A stretch of DNA of 64,000 nt from Aquificota bacterium (GCA_030549905.1 JAUQQK010000004.1:27928-91927); one strand, 5' to 3'. Counted from the stretch's first letter, positions 26,393 to 35,345 are shown. The notes: a model not told the origin generated them from the sequence alone. A program made the numbers and translations.

Positions 26393-27502
26393 CTATTCCT
26401 GCACTATGAAGCCGTATATGTTATAGGCTTTTATCCTGTCCAGCTCTTGCTTTGCCTTGTCTTTGCTCTCAAACCTGCCATATAGCACCCTGTAAATGCC
26501 TGAGCTTTCCACTATAAAAAGCTCTTTTAGATTAAGCTCTCGTTCTAGCTTCTCTTTCCACCTTTTCGCAATGCCTTCTGAGGAAAAGGCTCCAAGCTGT
26601 ATTCTGTAATAATAGCCGGGCTGTGTCTTCTGTTCAACAGCGGGCTGGCTTTCTAAATTTTCCTGTTCCTTTTTTTCCGTTTGTTTTTTTACTTCTTCGG
26701 AGGGCTGGACCTGCCTTTGTGCCTCTTGTTTTAAGGACAGGAGTTTCTCTTGCTCCTTTACTAAAACCATGCTAAGAAGCTCATAGGCCTGGGACTTCAT
26801 CGCATTGCTTGCCTGCCTGCTGTCTATGACCCTTCTTATGTATTCCTTTGCCACTGCGTAATTGCCCAGATTATACTCCACCCTTGCCATGCTCAGGTCA
26901 AGGCTTGGTGAGCTTATACCGTTGTTTATAAGGTTCTGGTATATTTCCCTTGCCTTAATGTAATTCCTATCCCCTTCATAAACCTGAGCAAGCTCTAATT
27001 GTGCATCAACAAACAGTGGATTATATGCTACCGCCTTGTTTAAGTTTTTTATGTATTCTTCCTTATTGTCCATTGCCTGATAAACCTTAGCAAGGTGGTA
27101 ATAAGCCATATGTTTTTGGGGGAAGGCTTCGTCCTGCAGGACTTCCTTCAAAGTGTTTAGGGCTTTTTCGTAAGCCCTTTGCCTGTAATACAGCACGCCT
27201 AAGTTTAGCTTTGCTTCTGTGAAAGACCTGTCCACCTGAAGAGCTTTGTTTAAAGCATTTTCAGCCTTTGCATATTCCTGAACTTCCATGTAGGCAAGCC
27301 CAAGGGCATTCCAGACCTTAGGTTCCATAGGTGCCAGCTGGCTCGCCCTGAAAAAGTTGGCTATAGCCTCTGAGTAGTTTTTTGAGATGTAGGAGGACAT
27401 ACCAAGGTCATAGTAGTATTGCCACTGAAGCTTTTTGCCATCCTCCTTTACGGAGCAGGAAACAAGCAAGGCAAAAAGGATAAGGGTAAGAAATATCTTC
27501 AT
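26393..27502 (-). CDS. TPR and SPOR-domain lipoprotein
   Basis: 369 residues. Lipoprotein signal MKIFLTLILFALLVSC with the modified Cys at about 16. Then about five tetratricopeptide repeats (for example YYDLGMSSYISKNYSEAIANF, WNALGLAYMEVQEYAKAENAL, KLNLGVLYYRQRAYEKAL), a charged Glu/Lys/Gln linker and a C-terminal SPOR domain (GYYYRIQLGAFSSEGIAKRW). SPOR domains bind denuded peptidoglycan at the division site; TPRs bring partners. Overlaps the upstream SPOR gene by ATGA. Confidence 0.85.
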   Translation of the reverse strand: MKIFLTLILFALLVSCSVKEDGKKLQWQYYYDLGMSSYISKNYSEAIANFFRASQLAPMEPKVWNALGLAYMEVQEYAKAENALNKALQVDRSFTEAKLNLGVLYYRQRAYEKALNTLKEVLQDEAFPQKHMAYYHLAKVYQAMDNKEEYIKNLNKAVAYNPLFVDAQLELAQVYEGDRNYIKAREIYQNLINNGISSPSLDLSMARVEYNLGNYAVAKEYIRRVIDSRQASNAMKSQAYELLSMVLVKEQEKLLSLKQEAQRQVQPSEEVKKQTEKKEQENLESQPAVEQKTQPGYYYRIQLGAFSSEGIAKRWKEKLERELNLKELFIVESSGIYRVLYGRFESKDKAKQELDRIKAYNIYGFIVQE

Positions 27503-28095
27503 TTCAAAATAGCACTGCCGAAGGCGGACCTGAGCTTTTGCAGTTCTCCTTTTATGTTATCTGTCTTAACCGAAAGCCTTACCTTATAAAAGCCGTCTTC
27601 TTCCACTATATTTGCCTTGTAGCCCATGCTGGTGGCTTTTTTGAGAGTTTTTTCCGCACCTTCCCTGTTCTTAAAGGCACCCACCTGCACCGTATAAGTC
27701 TTTACTGCCCTTGCTTTTACAGCCTCCTTCTTGGTTTCAGCCTTTTTTGTAGCCTCCTCCTTCTTGACTTCTTGCTTTGGAGTTTCTTTTACCTGAGGTT
27801 TTTCCTCCTTTACCTCAACCTTCTGTTTTTCCTCCTTTATCTTCTGTGCAATAAGGTCCTTTTTGGGCTGTGCCTCTTCCTTCGTCTTTGGAGCTTCTGG
27901 CTTTGCTATATTTTCTTGTGGCTTTTCTTCCTTAGCTTGCTGGGGGGTAGGTGCTGGTTTCACGGCTGGTTTTACCACAAGGGGCGGAGGCTGAACCTTT
28001 TCTTCCTTAGACTTTAGCCACTCGTTAAGCCCAATGTAAAAGAAAACAAGCGCCACAAGGATGCCCGATAGTATTATAAACCTTTCTTTATTCAT
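27499..28095 (-). CDS. Membrane-anchored SPOR-domain protein
   Basis: 198 residues: short cytoplasmic start, one membrane helix (FIILSGILVALVFFYIGLNEWL), a long Lys/Glu/Pro/Ala-rich linker (about residues 40-130) and a C-terminal SPOR domain (TYTVQVGAFKNREGAEK...VRLSVKTDN). This is the FtsN/DedD layout, so a late division role is likely. A leader with GGAGG precedes the ATG and TATAAT lies at 28113-28118 on the minus strand. Confidence 0.85.
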   Translation of the reverse strand: MNKERFIILSGILVALVFFYIGLNEWLKSKEEKVQPPPLVVKPAVKPAPTPQQAKEEKPQENIAKPEAPKTKEEAQPKKDLIAQKIKEEKQKVEVKEEKPQVKETPKQEVKKEEATKKAETKKEAVKARAVKTYTVQVGAFKNREGAEKTLKKATSMGYKANIVEEDGFYKVRLSVKTDNIKGELQKLRSAFGSAILK

Positions 28096-28113
28096 CTTTC
28101 CCTCCTTATTAAA

Positions 28114-29052
28114 TTATACAACCTTATTCCTGAACCACCCTACGGTCTTTTCAAGCCCCACCTCAAGCCTAATCCTTGGATACCATGAAAGGAGCTTTCC
28201 CGCCTTACTTATGTCTGGACATCTCCTTGGAGGGTCGTCAGGTCTGGAAGGAAGAAACTCTATTCCGGATTTACTTTCTGTAAGCTTTATAATAAGGTTT
28301 GCAAGTTCAAGTATGCTTATCTCTTCAGGATTTCCAAGATTGACCACCTGACCTTCAAGCCCCTCATATACGGAGAGCCTGAAAAGTCCTTCCACAAGGT
28401 CTTCTATATAGCAAAAACTCCTTGTCTGTTTTCCATCTCCGTATACAGGTAGTGGTTCTCCTTTCAAGGCTTTTTCTATAAAGGTAGGCACTACCCTTCC
28501 ATCTCTTATTCTCATTCTTGGTCCATAAGTGTTGAATATGCGCGCTATTCTTACATCAAGTTTGTGTTCTCTGTGGTATGCCATGCACAGAGCTTCTGAA
28601 AATCTTTTAGCTTCATCATACACGCTTCTTGGACCCACAGGATTTACATAACCCCAGTAGTCTTCGTGTTGAGGATGCACCTGTGCGGAACCATAAACTT
28701 CGGAAGAAGAGGCAAATACATATCTTGCTCCTTTTGCCTTTGCAAAGCCAAGCGTGTTTAGAGTACCAAGGGAATTTACTTTCATGGTGTGTATCTGGTG
28801 GTGCATGTAATCCACCGGTGAAGCAGGGCAGGCAAGATGTACGACGATATCTACCTTATCTTCAAGGTAGATGTAATTTACCACGTTGTAATGTATAAAC
28901 TTGAAATTTTTATTTCCAAACAGATGGGCTATATTATCAGGAGTACCTGTCAAAAAGTTATCCATACCAATTACGTAAAAACCTTCTTTCAAAAACTTTT
29001 CTGTCAGATGAGAGCCTATAAAACCTGCACAACCCGTTATTAAAACTTTCAT
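28114..29052 (-). CDS. uxs: UDP-glucuronate decarboxylase (UDP-xylose synthase)
   Basis: 312 residues, extended short-chain dehydrogenase. Glycine motif [12 protein letters not shown], Ser of the active site (ASSSEVYG) and YxxxK ([12 protein letters not shown]). The SVYDEAKR form and the [10 protein letters not shown] context separate UXS from dTDP-glucose dehydratases. It converts UDP-glucuronate to UDP-xylose. It overlaps ugd by ATGA, and Ugd makes its substrate. Confidence 0.88.
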   Translation of the reverse strand: MKVLITGCAGFIGSHLTEKFLKEGFYVIGMDNFLTGTPDNIAHLFGNKNFKFIHYNVVNYIYLEDKVDIVVHLACPASPVDYMHHQIHTMKVNSLGTLNTLGFAKAKGARYVFASSSEVYGSAQVHPQHEDYWGYVNPVGPRSVYDEAKRFSEALCMAYHREHKLDVRIARIFNTYGPRMRIRDGRVVPTFIEKALKGEPLPVYGDGKQTRSFCYIEDLVEGLFRLSVYEGLEGQVVNLGNPEEISILELANLIIKLTESKSGIEFLPSRPDDPPRRCPDISKAGKLLSWYPRIRLEVGLEKTVGWFRNKVV

Positions 29053-30350
29053 CTTCCTATACAGTAATATTCAAAACCAAGAGCTCTGACTTCAGAAGGC
29101 TCAAAAATATTCCTTCCATCAATGATAATAGGCAAAGCAAGAAGCTCTTTTACTCTCTTTAGGTCCGCCTTTTGAAACTCTTCCCATTCGGTAAGAATAA
29201 GAAGTGCCTCCGCTCCTTCAAGTGCTGAATACATGTCCTTTGCGTAGCTAATCTGCTTTCCTTCCGGAAAGAGAAGTCTGAAGTTTTCCATAGCCTCTGG
29301 ATCGTAAAGGCTTAGATTTGCACCTTCTTTCAAAAGAAGTTCTACAATCTTTATAGAAGGTGCTTCCCTTATGTCGTCCGTGTTTGGCTTGAAAGAAAGA
29401 CCCCACACCGCAAGCTTTTTATCCTTTAAACTCCAAAGCACATTTTTTACCTTCTGTACAAACTTTAAAGGTCTTTGCTGGTTTATTTTTTCCACTTCCT
29501 TCAAAAGTCCAAAATCTACACCATACTCTTCCGCCATTTTTACAAAAGCTTTCACATCCTTTGGAAAACAAGAGCCTCCATATCCTATGCCTGCATTCAA
29601 AAAGGCTCTGCCTATGCGTTTGTCATAACCCATACCATACGCCACAAGCTTTACATCAGCACCCGTCTTTTCGCACAAGTCCGCTATCATGTTTATGAAG
29701 GAAATCTTCATTGCCAAAAAGGAATTGCTGGCATGTTTTATAAGCTCCGCGGTGGCTGGGTCTGTAAAAATAATAGGACAATCAAAATCCTTATATAACT
29801 CCTCAAATACCCTTTTTGCCCTCTCACTCTCCACACCCACCACTATCCTGTCTGGCTTCAGAAAGTCTTCTATAGCATTTCCTTCTCTGAGAAACTCAGG
29901 GTTTGAAGCCACGTCGTAGGGTATGCTCTTGTCTCTTATGTACCTTTCTACTGTCTTCTTTATGAGCTTATGAGTATTTACTGGCACGGTGGATTTTTCT
30001 ATAAGCAGTTTGTAGGAGGTCATAAGCTTTGCGGTTTCTCTTGCCACCTCCTCCACCTGCGAGAGGTCTGCAGAACCGTCAGGTCTTTGAGGCGTCCCCA
30101 CGCAGATGAAAATAACCTCTGAGAAAGCAAGCCCCTCTTTTAGGTCTGTAGTAAAGTCCAGTCTTTTATTTTTCAATCCTTCCTGAAGAAGCTCCTCAAG
30201 ACCCGGCTCGTATATAGGACTTTTTCCAGCCTTTAGAAGCTCTACCTTTTGTGGCACTTTTTCTACCACAAGTACTTCATGCCCCAGATGAGCAAAACAC
30301 ACGGCAGTAGTAAGACCTACATATCCTCCACCAACAACTGTTATCTTCAT
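29049..30350 (-). CDS. ugd: UDP-glucose 6-dehydrogenase
   Basis: 433 residues from ATG 30350, one base after the argS stop (13 extra in-frame residues upstream lie in argS). NAD motif [22 protein letters not shown] split before residue 25, catalytic Cys in [12 protein letters not shown], Lys and Asn of the middle domain ([14 protein letters not shown]). It oxidises UDP-glucose to UDP-glucuronate. With uxs it supplies UDP-xylose for a surface polysaccharide or LPS. Confidence 0.95.
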   Translation of the reverse strand: MKITVVGGGYVGLTTAVCFAHLGHEVLVVEKVPQKVELLKAGKSPIYEPGLEELLQEGLKNKRLDFTTDLKEGLAFSEVIFICVGTPQRPDGSADLSQVEEVARETAKLMTSYKLLIEKSTVPVNTHKLIKKTVERYIRDKSIPYDVASNPEFLREGNAIEDFLKPDRIVVGVESERAKRVFEELYKDFDCPIIFTDPATAELIKHASNSFLAMKISFINMIADLCEKTGADVKLVAYGMGYDKRIGRAFLNAGIGYGGSCFPKDVKAFVKMAEEYGVDFGLLKEVEKINQQRPLKFVQKVKNVLWSLKDKKLAVWGLSFKPNTDDIREAPSIKIVELLLKEGANLSLYDPEAMENFRLLFPEGKQISYAKDMYSALEGAEALLILTEWEEFQKADLKRVKELLALPIIIDGRNIFEPSEVRALGFEYYCIGR

Positions 30351-30351
30351 A

Positions 30352-32007
30352 TTACATCCTCTCAGGTGCGGATATTCCAAGGATTTCAAAGGCTGTCTTT
30401 AAAGTGAGTTCTACCCCTTTAAAGAGAGTAAGTCTTGAAAGCATTACCTTTTTATCTTCCACCATTACCCTATGATGATTATAATAATGATGGAAGTCCT
30501 TTGCCAACTCTATCAGGCTATAGGTAATAAGGTGGGGAGAAAAGCTGTCTAAGACTCCTTCATACACATCCTTCAAAAAGAGACACTTCTTTATAAGTTC
30601 TATGTCTTCTTGCGAGTCAAGTTCTCTAATATAAGGTCTTAGGTCCGAGCTGTCCGCATCAATACCATATCTTTCTTTTACCTCCCTAAAAACACCCCTT
30701 ATCCTTGCATGAGCATATTGTACGTAAAAAACAGGATTTTCAGAAGATTTCTTCTTCACAAGGTCTATATCAAAGTCTAAAGGTGTATCACTGGTTTTTG
30801 TAAGAAATACAAATCTTACCGCATCTTTACCTACTTCTTGAAGGAGCTCCTGAAGACTTACAAAATCTCCTGTTCTTTTTGACATTCTAACTTCCTGTCC
30901 TTCTTTGAATATCTTCACCATCTGCACAAACTCCACCACAAGCCAATCTTCAGGAATACCAAGAGCCTTCAAGGAAGCCATAAGCCTCTTTTCATAACCA
31001 TGATGGTCCGAACCCCAAAGGTTTATCACCTTTTGAAAACCCCTTCTATACTTGTGATAGTGGTAAGCTATATCTCCTGCAAAGTAAGTGTATGTGCCAT
31101 CAGACCTTCTTACCACCCTATCTTTGTCATCTCCAAAGGTGGAACTTTTAAACCACAAGGCTCCTTCTTGCTCGTATATATAGCACCTTCTTTCTAATTC
31201 TTTTAGCACTTCCTCCACAAGACCCTCCTGATGAAGACCTTTTTCACTCACCCAACTGTCAAAGAAAACACCAAACTCCTGAAGAGTAGCTTTTATTTCT
31301 TCCAAAAGCTTCTTTGTGGCAAACTCTCTCAGAAAGTCTATAGCTTCTTCTTTATCCTTCTCAAGAAGACTACTTCCATAAAGCTCCTTTACCTCCCTTG
31401 CCAGCTCCTTTATGTATTCACCCCTGTAACCTTCCCTCTCAAAGACCTCTTTGAGCTGTAAGTCTTCTTTTCCATAAAGCTCATAATACCTGTAGAGTAC
31501 AGAAAGACCTAAAAGATACACCTGATAGCCTGCATCGTTTATATAATACTCTCTTACTACCTTATGTCCAAACCTTTCCAATATTCTTGCCAGTACATCA
31601 CCTACCACCGCACCCCTTCCATGTCCCACATGCAAAGGACCTGTGGGGTTGGCACTTACAAACTCCACCATCATATAGAGAGGTTCTTTTACCTTCTCAA
31701 AGAAGTAAAGCTGTGGATTTTCTAAGAGTTTTACAAACTCTTCTTTTAGTAGTTCTTCTTTGAACTTAAAATTTATAAAGCCCCTTAATGCCTGTGCTTG
31801 AAGATAAGCATCTGACAGCTTATTTGCAATCTCCTGAGCTATATCGTCAGGTTTTCTTTTAAGATTTTTAGCCAGCAAAAAGGCTATATTTGTAGCATAA
31901 TCTCCATGAGCCTTTTCTCTTGGTACTTCAAGATTATAAGCTTCTGGTACAAAGCCATAAAGTTCTTTGACTATAGCTTCCAATCTTTGCCTTATGAGAC
32001 TTTTCAT
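30352..32007 (-). CDS. argS: Arginyl-tRNA synthetase
   Basis: 551 residues, class I. N-terminal Add-1 domain, HIGH motif as GPLHVGHGRG, Rossmann core (NLWGSDHHGYEKRL), KMSKS-like VRMSKRTGDF, and the DALR anticodon domain (YAHARIRGV...). It ends one base before ugd and probably starts the argS-ugd-uxs unit. Codon and base usage in argS-ugd-uxs looks richer in A and T than the flanking 10 kb. TAAAAT (32017-32022) is nine bases before the ATG. Confidence 0.97.
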   Translation of the reverse strand: MKSLIRQRLEAIVKELYGFVPEAYNLEVPREKAHGDYATNIAFLLAKNLKRKPDDIAQEIANKLSDAYLQAQALRGFINFKFKEELLKEEFVKLLENPQLYFFEKVKEPLYMMVEFVSANPTGPLHVGHGRGAVVGDVLARILERFGHKVVREYYINDAGYQVYLLGLSVLYRYYELYGKEDLQLKEVFEREGYRGEYIKELAREVKELYGSSLLEKDKEEAIDFLREFATKKLLEEIKATLQEFGVFFDSWVSEKGLHQEGLVEEVLKELERRCYIYEQEGALWFKSSTFGDDKDRVVRRSDGTYTYFAGDIAYHYHKYRRGFQKVINLWGSDHHGYEKRLMASLKALGIPEDWLVVEFVQMVKIFKEGQEVRMSKRTGDFVSLQELLQEVGKDAVRFVFLTKTSDTPLDFDIDLVKKKSSENPVFYVQYAHARIRGVFREVKERYGIDADSSDLRPYIRELDSQEDIELIKKCLFLKDVYEGVLDSFSPHLITYSLIELAKDFHHYYNHHRVMVEDKKVMLSRLTLFKGVELTLKTAFEILGISAPERM

Positions 32008-32016
32008 GCGTTTAAT

Positions 32017-32022
32017 ATTTTA
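32017..32022 (-). promoter_or_regulatory. -10 box of argS, leaderless spacing
   Basis: Minus-strand TAAAAT, nine bases before the argS ATG. Confidence 0.4.
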
Positions 32023-32052
32023 GCACGTGAGGTGAGGTTTATAATTAATCAT

Positions 32053-32272
32053 AATACGTGGAGTGAGAAACAGGCTCATTGAAATACCCCCAGCTTGAAC
32101 AGTTTTTGAGCATTGAAAATACCCCTCCACCTTCTACTTCAAAAACCCTGCCTCGTGATAGCTCACAGGGAAAAGAGATGCCCTTTTCTCGTCGGATAGG
32201 TGGGGCTCTCCTGCCTGCTTCTTATTTTAGCCAATAGCCTTTAGCGAACAGGAATTTCTCACTCGGCGTGTG
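32053..32272 (+). ncRNA. Candidate structured RNA, rod-like (6S-like architecture possible)
   Basis: Gene-free sequence with extensive pairing. Closing stem: ACG + GAGTGAGAAA (32056-32058, 32061-32070) with TTTCTCACTC + CGT (32255-32264, 32267-32269). Inner stem: AGGCT-ATTG (32072-32081, one bulge) with CAAT-AGCCT (32232-32240), then AAATA/TATTT (32082-32086/32223-32227). Upper stem: CTCCACC (32125-32131) with GGTGGGG (32199-32205), then hairpins CCCTG/CAGGG (32146-32150/32166-32170) and GAAAAG/CTTTTC. A T-G wobble in the upper stem favours the plus strand. Plus-strand TATAAT at 32040-32045 would start transcription at about 32052. A closed rod with a central bubble recalls 6S RNA, but no conserved sequence was recognised, so the identity is a hypothesis. 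Confidence 0.5.
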
Positions 32273-32286
32273 TGTTTATATTATAA

Positions 32287-32412
32287 TTATTAGCTATTAA
32301 ACAATGTGGTATATCAAGACTTGATGCGGATGCAGATGGTATTCCCTGTGAGTGTGATGCCTGTAAGCACATGAACCCTAATGCTGAAAGGTGTAAAAGG
32401 TATGGCAAATAG
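32287..32412 (+). pseudogene. Remnant of an Excalibur calcium-binding domain
   Basis: Open frame of 41 codons without a usable start, ending at TAG 32410-32412. It reads QCGISRLDADADGIPCE and then CDACKHMNPNAERCKRYGK. The C-G...LD-D-D-DGIPCE core is the Excalibur motif, usually the C-terminus of a secreted nuclease or surface protein. Only this end is left; nothing upstream in frame continues it (TAA at 32284-32286). Confidence 0.65.
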
Positions 32413-32422
32413 CCGATAGCTT

Positions 32423-33856
32423 TTAACCACTCCTTCCATAAAGCTCACAGAGACTAAGAAGGAACTCACTTCTTTCCTCAGAAGGAAGCTCTAAGAGCCT
32501 CCACTCCCAGTTTCCCTCCTTCCTGCCCGGCGTGTTCATCCTTGCCTCCTCGCCAAGCCCCAGAAGGTCCTGAACCTGCACAATGCAATACTTAGCCACA
32601 GAAGAGTAGGCAAGCCTTATGAGGGCATCGCTTATGCTCTCGGGTTTGTAGCCAAGATAGTCTAAAACCCGTTTCCTTTCTTCCTCTCCAAGCTCCCTGT
32701 AAAACCAGCCCATCAGTGGCATGTTGTCGTGGGTTGTGGTATAAACCGCCGAGTTTTTATCATGGTTGTGTGGAAGATGTGTAGAGTTTTTATCAAAAAA
32801 AGCAAAGGCGAGCACTTTCATGCCCGGCAGGTTAAAGTGGTCTCTGAGCCTTATGACTTCCTCATCAATGGTGCCAAGGTCTTCCGCTATGAAGGGCATG
32901 TCAGGAAATCCTTTTTTTATAGCCTCAAAAAGCTCATAACCCGGAGCCTTTTCCCACCAGCCCTTTTCAGCAGTTTTTTCTCCAAAAGGCACCTGATAAA
33001 AAGCAACAAAGCCTCTAAAGTGGTCAAGCCTCACAAGGTCAAAGAGCTTAAGGGCATGCTCAATTCTTTTAAGCCAGAAGTCAAAGCCCCTTTCTTTTAA
33101 CCTTTCCCAGTTATACACAGGGTTTCCCCAAAGCTGTCCTGTCTTTGAAAAATAGTCGGGTGGCACACCAGCCACTACCTGAGGAAGTCCGTCTTCTCTG
33201 AGCCTGAAAAGTTCTCTGTTTGCCCAGACTTCTGAGCTGTCGGGTGCCGGGTAGATGGGCAGGTCCCCTACTAAAAGCACACCCCTTGCATTGGCATAGC
33301 TCTTGAGAGCCTTCCACTGCTTGAAGAAAATAAACTGTCTGAACTTCTCCACCTTTATGTCTTTTTCAGAAACTTCAGGAAGGTCCTTCCACTCCCACCA
33401 GGGCTTTTTTAGCTTCTTTCTTGCGGCTGTAAAGAGGGCAAAGTCTTCAAGCCAGAAGCTGTTTTCCTCGCAGAAGCGGTAAAAATCCTCCCCTTCCTTA
33501 AAGTTTTTAAAAGCCTCCCCCAGCATATACTCTTTTAGCCTGTGGATAAGAGGGTAGTCTATCCTGTCTGAAGGCTCAAGCCTCAGGCTTTCTAATACCT
33601 TCTTGTCAATCAAGCCCTCCTCATACAGGAGCGTAGGGCTTATAAAGAGCGGGTTTCCCGCAAGGAGGGAAGTAGAATAGTAGGGAGAGTTTCCATGCTC
33701 GGGTTCTGTGGGGTTTAAGGGTAGAACCTGCCAGAGCCTCTGACCAGAGGCTTTCAAAAAATCCACAAAGGCGTAGGCGGGGGGTCCAAGGTCTCCTATG
33801 CCAAAGTCTGAAGGCAGTGAGCTTATGTGCAGGAGCAGCCCCGCAAGCCTTTGCAT
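32423..33856 (-). CDS. malQ: 4-alpha-glucanotransferase (amylomaltase)
   Basis: 477 residues from ATG 33856, GH77 family; the seven residues upstream to 33877 would overlap the -10 box. Motifs: LLLHISSLPSDFGIGDLGPPAYAF at the start split over a helix, catalytic Asp region VRLDHFRGF, acid/base Glu IAEDLGTID, and TTHDNMPLMGW. It rearranges alpha-1,4-glucans, which suggests glycogen metabolism. Head-to-head with mscS. Confidence 0.95.
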   Translation of the reverse strand: MQRLAGLLLHISSLPSDFGIGDLGPPAYAFVDFLKASGQRLWQVLPLNPTEPEHGNSPYYSTSLLAGNPLFISPTLLYEEGLIDKKVLESLRLEPSDRIDYPLIHRLKEYMLGEAFKNFKEGEDFYRFCEENSFWLEDFALFTAARKKLKKPWWEWKDLPEVSEKDIKVEKFRQFIFFKQWKALKSYANARGVLLVGDLPIYPAPDSSEVWANRELFRLREDGLPQVVAGVPPDYFSKTGQLWGNPVYNWERLKERGFDFWLKRIEHALKLFDLVRLDHFRGFVAFYQVPFGEKTAEKGWWEKAPGYELFEAIKKGFPDMPFIAEDLGTIDEEVIRLRDHFNLPGMKVLAFAFFDKNSTHLPHNHDKNSAVYTTTHDNMPLMGWFYRELGEEERKRVLDYLGYKPESISDALIRLAYSSVAKYCIVQVQDLLGLGEEARMNTPGRKEGNWEWRLLELPSEERSEFLLSLCELYGRSG

Positions 33857-33865
33857 GCCCTTAAG

Positions 33866-33890
33866 ATTATAACCCACCCTCTCTTATAAT
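33866..33890. promoter_or_regulatory. Divergent perfect -10 boxes of malQ and mscS
   Basis: Minus TATAAT (33871-33866), nine bases before the malQ ATG. Plus TATAAT (33885-33890), eight bases before the mscS ATG. Both predict leaderless mRNAs. No clear -35 hexamers. Confidence 0.6.
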
Positions 33891-33898
33891 AACCTCTT

Positions 33899-34972
33899 AT
33901 GGAGGAATGGTCTCTCTGGTTGCTTGTTGTCCTTTTACCTGTTATGGGCTTTCTCCTTGAAAGATTTGCCCTTTATAAGATTAGAAGGCTGGCAGAAAAA
34001 AGCCCCTGGGCCTGGGACGACGCCCTTGTATATTCTCTCAGGTTTATGCCAACCTTGTGGTTTAGCCTACTTGCCCTGCACATCGCCTTGGATAAGCTTC
34101 CTCTTGCTTTGAAGGTTTTGCAGATAAAAGATAAGGTGGTATGGGTTCTTGCTATACTTTCTGTAGCCTTCTTTCTCTCAAGGCTTGTGGGAGAATTCCT
34201 GAACCTCTACATGAAAAGGTATAGGGAAGATGTGCCTGCCACCTCCTTGGTGGTGCAGATAACCAAAGTGTTTGTATTCCTTCTTGGTCTTCTTGTAGCT
34301 CTTGATAAGCTGGGTGTTTCTATAACGCCAGTTATTACCGCCCTTGGTATAGGAGGCTTGGCAGTGGGCCTGGCTCTAAAGGACACTCTTGAAAACCTCT
34401 TTGCTGGTTTTCACATACTAGCTTCCAGACAGATAAAGCCCGGGGATTTCATAAGGCTTGAAAACGGTCTTGAGGGCTTTGTGGAGGATATAACATGGAG
34501 AAACACCATAATAAGGCAAACTACCAACAACCTGATTATAGTGCCTAACTCTAAGCTGGCAACCTCTGTGGTGGTCAATTTCCATATGCCTGAGCCAGAG
34601 CTGGCGGTTGTGGTGCCTGTGGGCGTCTCTTACGATAGCGACCTTGAAAAGGTAGAGAGAACTACCCTTGAGGTAGCAAGGCAGGTGCAAAGAGAAGTGG
34701 AGGGTGCGGTGCCAGATTTTGAGCCTATCCTTCGCTACTACCAGTTTGGAGACTTCTCCATAAACTTTAACGTTGTCCTGAGAGCCAAAGACTCCACAAG
34801 CCAGCATGTGGTCAGGCACGAGTTTATAAAGAGGCTGCACAGAAGATACATGGAAGAAGGTATTAAAATACCATATCCTGTAAGGGAGGTAATAATAGCG
34901 GAGGTGAGCCATGGTCTTAAAGAGGCTCGTGGTGGAAAACTTCAGAGCGATAAGGGAGAGGGTAGAGCTTGA
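33899..34972 (+). CDS. mscS: Small-conductance mechanosensitive channel (MscS family)
   Basis: 357 residues. Three to four N-terminal helices, then the pore helix and MscS beta domain: ITALGIGGLAVGLALKDTLENLFAGFHI, QIKPGDFIRL, VEDITWRNTIIRQTTNNLIIVPNSKLA. It releases solutes upon osmotic downshock. No ribosome site precedes the ATG; a TATAAT eight bases upstream fits a leaderless mRNA. A remnant ATPase-like frame starts inside its 3' end. Confidence 0.93.
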   Translation: MEEWSLWLLVVLLPVMGFLLERFALYKIRRLAEKSPWAWDDALVYSLRFMPTLWFSLLALHIALDKLPLALKVLQIKDKVVWVLAILSVAFFLSRLVGEFLNLYMKRYREDVPATSLVVQITKVFVFLLGLLVALDKLGVSITPVITALGIGGLAVGLALKDTLENLFAGFHILASRQIKPGDFIRLENGLEGFVEDITWRNTIIRQTTNNLIIVPNSKLATSVVVNFHMPEPELAVVVPVGVSYDSDLEKVERTTLEVARQVQREVEGAVPDFEPILRYYQFGDFSINFNVVLRAKDSTSQHVVRHEFIKRLHRRYMEEGIKIPYPVREVIIAEVSHGLKEARGGKLQSDKGEGRA

Positions 34973-35045
34973 CCTATCTAAGCAAAATAAAAGAGGAGTA
35001 GTCTTATCAGGGCTTCCCTGTTTCTGTTCCTCTGATAAAATCTAA
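34911..35045 (+). pseudogene. N-terminal stub of an AAA/SMC-like ATPase
   Basis: 44-codon frame starting inside mscS with a strong site (GCGGAGGTGAGCC before ATG). MVLKRLVVENFRAIRERVEL matches the first two strands of RecF/SMC/AAA-type ATPases (L-x-V-x-N-F-R). Then DLSKQNKRGVVLSGLPCF leads to a stop where the Walker A glycine-rich loop should be. Downstream the same frame continues past TAA 35043-35045 into the 35097 frame. Probably a decayed gene. Confidence 0.5.
35008..35028 (+). terminator. Possible intrinsic terminator after mscS
   Basis: CAGGG-CTT-CCCTG hairpin (35008-35020) followed by TTTCTGTT. A competing pairing TTATCAG/CTGATAA (35004-35010/35032-35038) encloses it. The stem is short and the T run is interrupted. 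Confidence 0.4.
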
Positions 35046-35096
35046 TATAGAGGGGTCAATGAGTATCTCTCCTTTTTTTACGAGTTCCCTGTTATA

Positions 35097-35345
35097 TTGG
35101 CTCTACCCTTTCTTCATGGTTTTGTGTTGATTTTAGGACAGAGCAGCTTTTATGCGGTTTTGTCGCAGGACTACGATTTGAGGGTTATATATAACAGACT
35201 TTCAAAGGAAGTTGAAGACATAGAGCTTAAAAAGAATTATATGGTTGTAAAGAAGACAGGCTCTATAATCCTGAAGGCTCCAAGACCTCTTGAGAAGGAC
35301 AAAGACCTTGAAAGGATGCTGGACTTAGAGCCTATAACCTTTTAG
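35097..35345 (+). CDS. Small protein of unknown function, possibly part of a broken gene
   Basis: Up to 82 residues from TTG 35097; GTG 35124 or TTG 35127 are equally possible starts. A hydrophobic beginning (FLHGFVLIL) is followed by a polar helix (RVIYNRLSKEVEDIELKKNY) and VVKKTGSIILKAPRPLEKDK. No family recognised. It lies in the same frame as the ATPase-like stub at 34911 and is open back to that TAA, so both could be pieces of one gene broken by a single stop. It overlaps yggS tail to tail by 4 bp. Confidence 0.4.
   Translation: MALPFLHGFVLILGQSSFYAVLSQDYDLRVIYNRLSKEVEDIELKKNYMVVKKTGSIILKAPRPLEKDKDLERMLDLEPITF

Noticed and set aside
32077..32125. CRISPR-like direct repeats
   Set aside because: Only two copies with one spacer-length gap, a length difference within the repeat, and no cas genes nearby. 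They are better explained as parts of the folded RNA.
34911..35345. Selenocysteine or recoding read-through at the ATPase-like stub
   Set aside because: The separating codon is TAA, which is not recoded, and the P-loop is absent on both sides.
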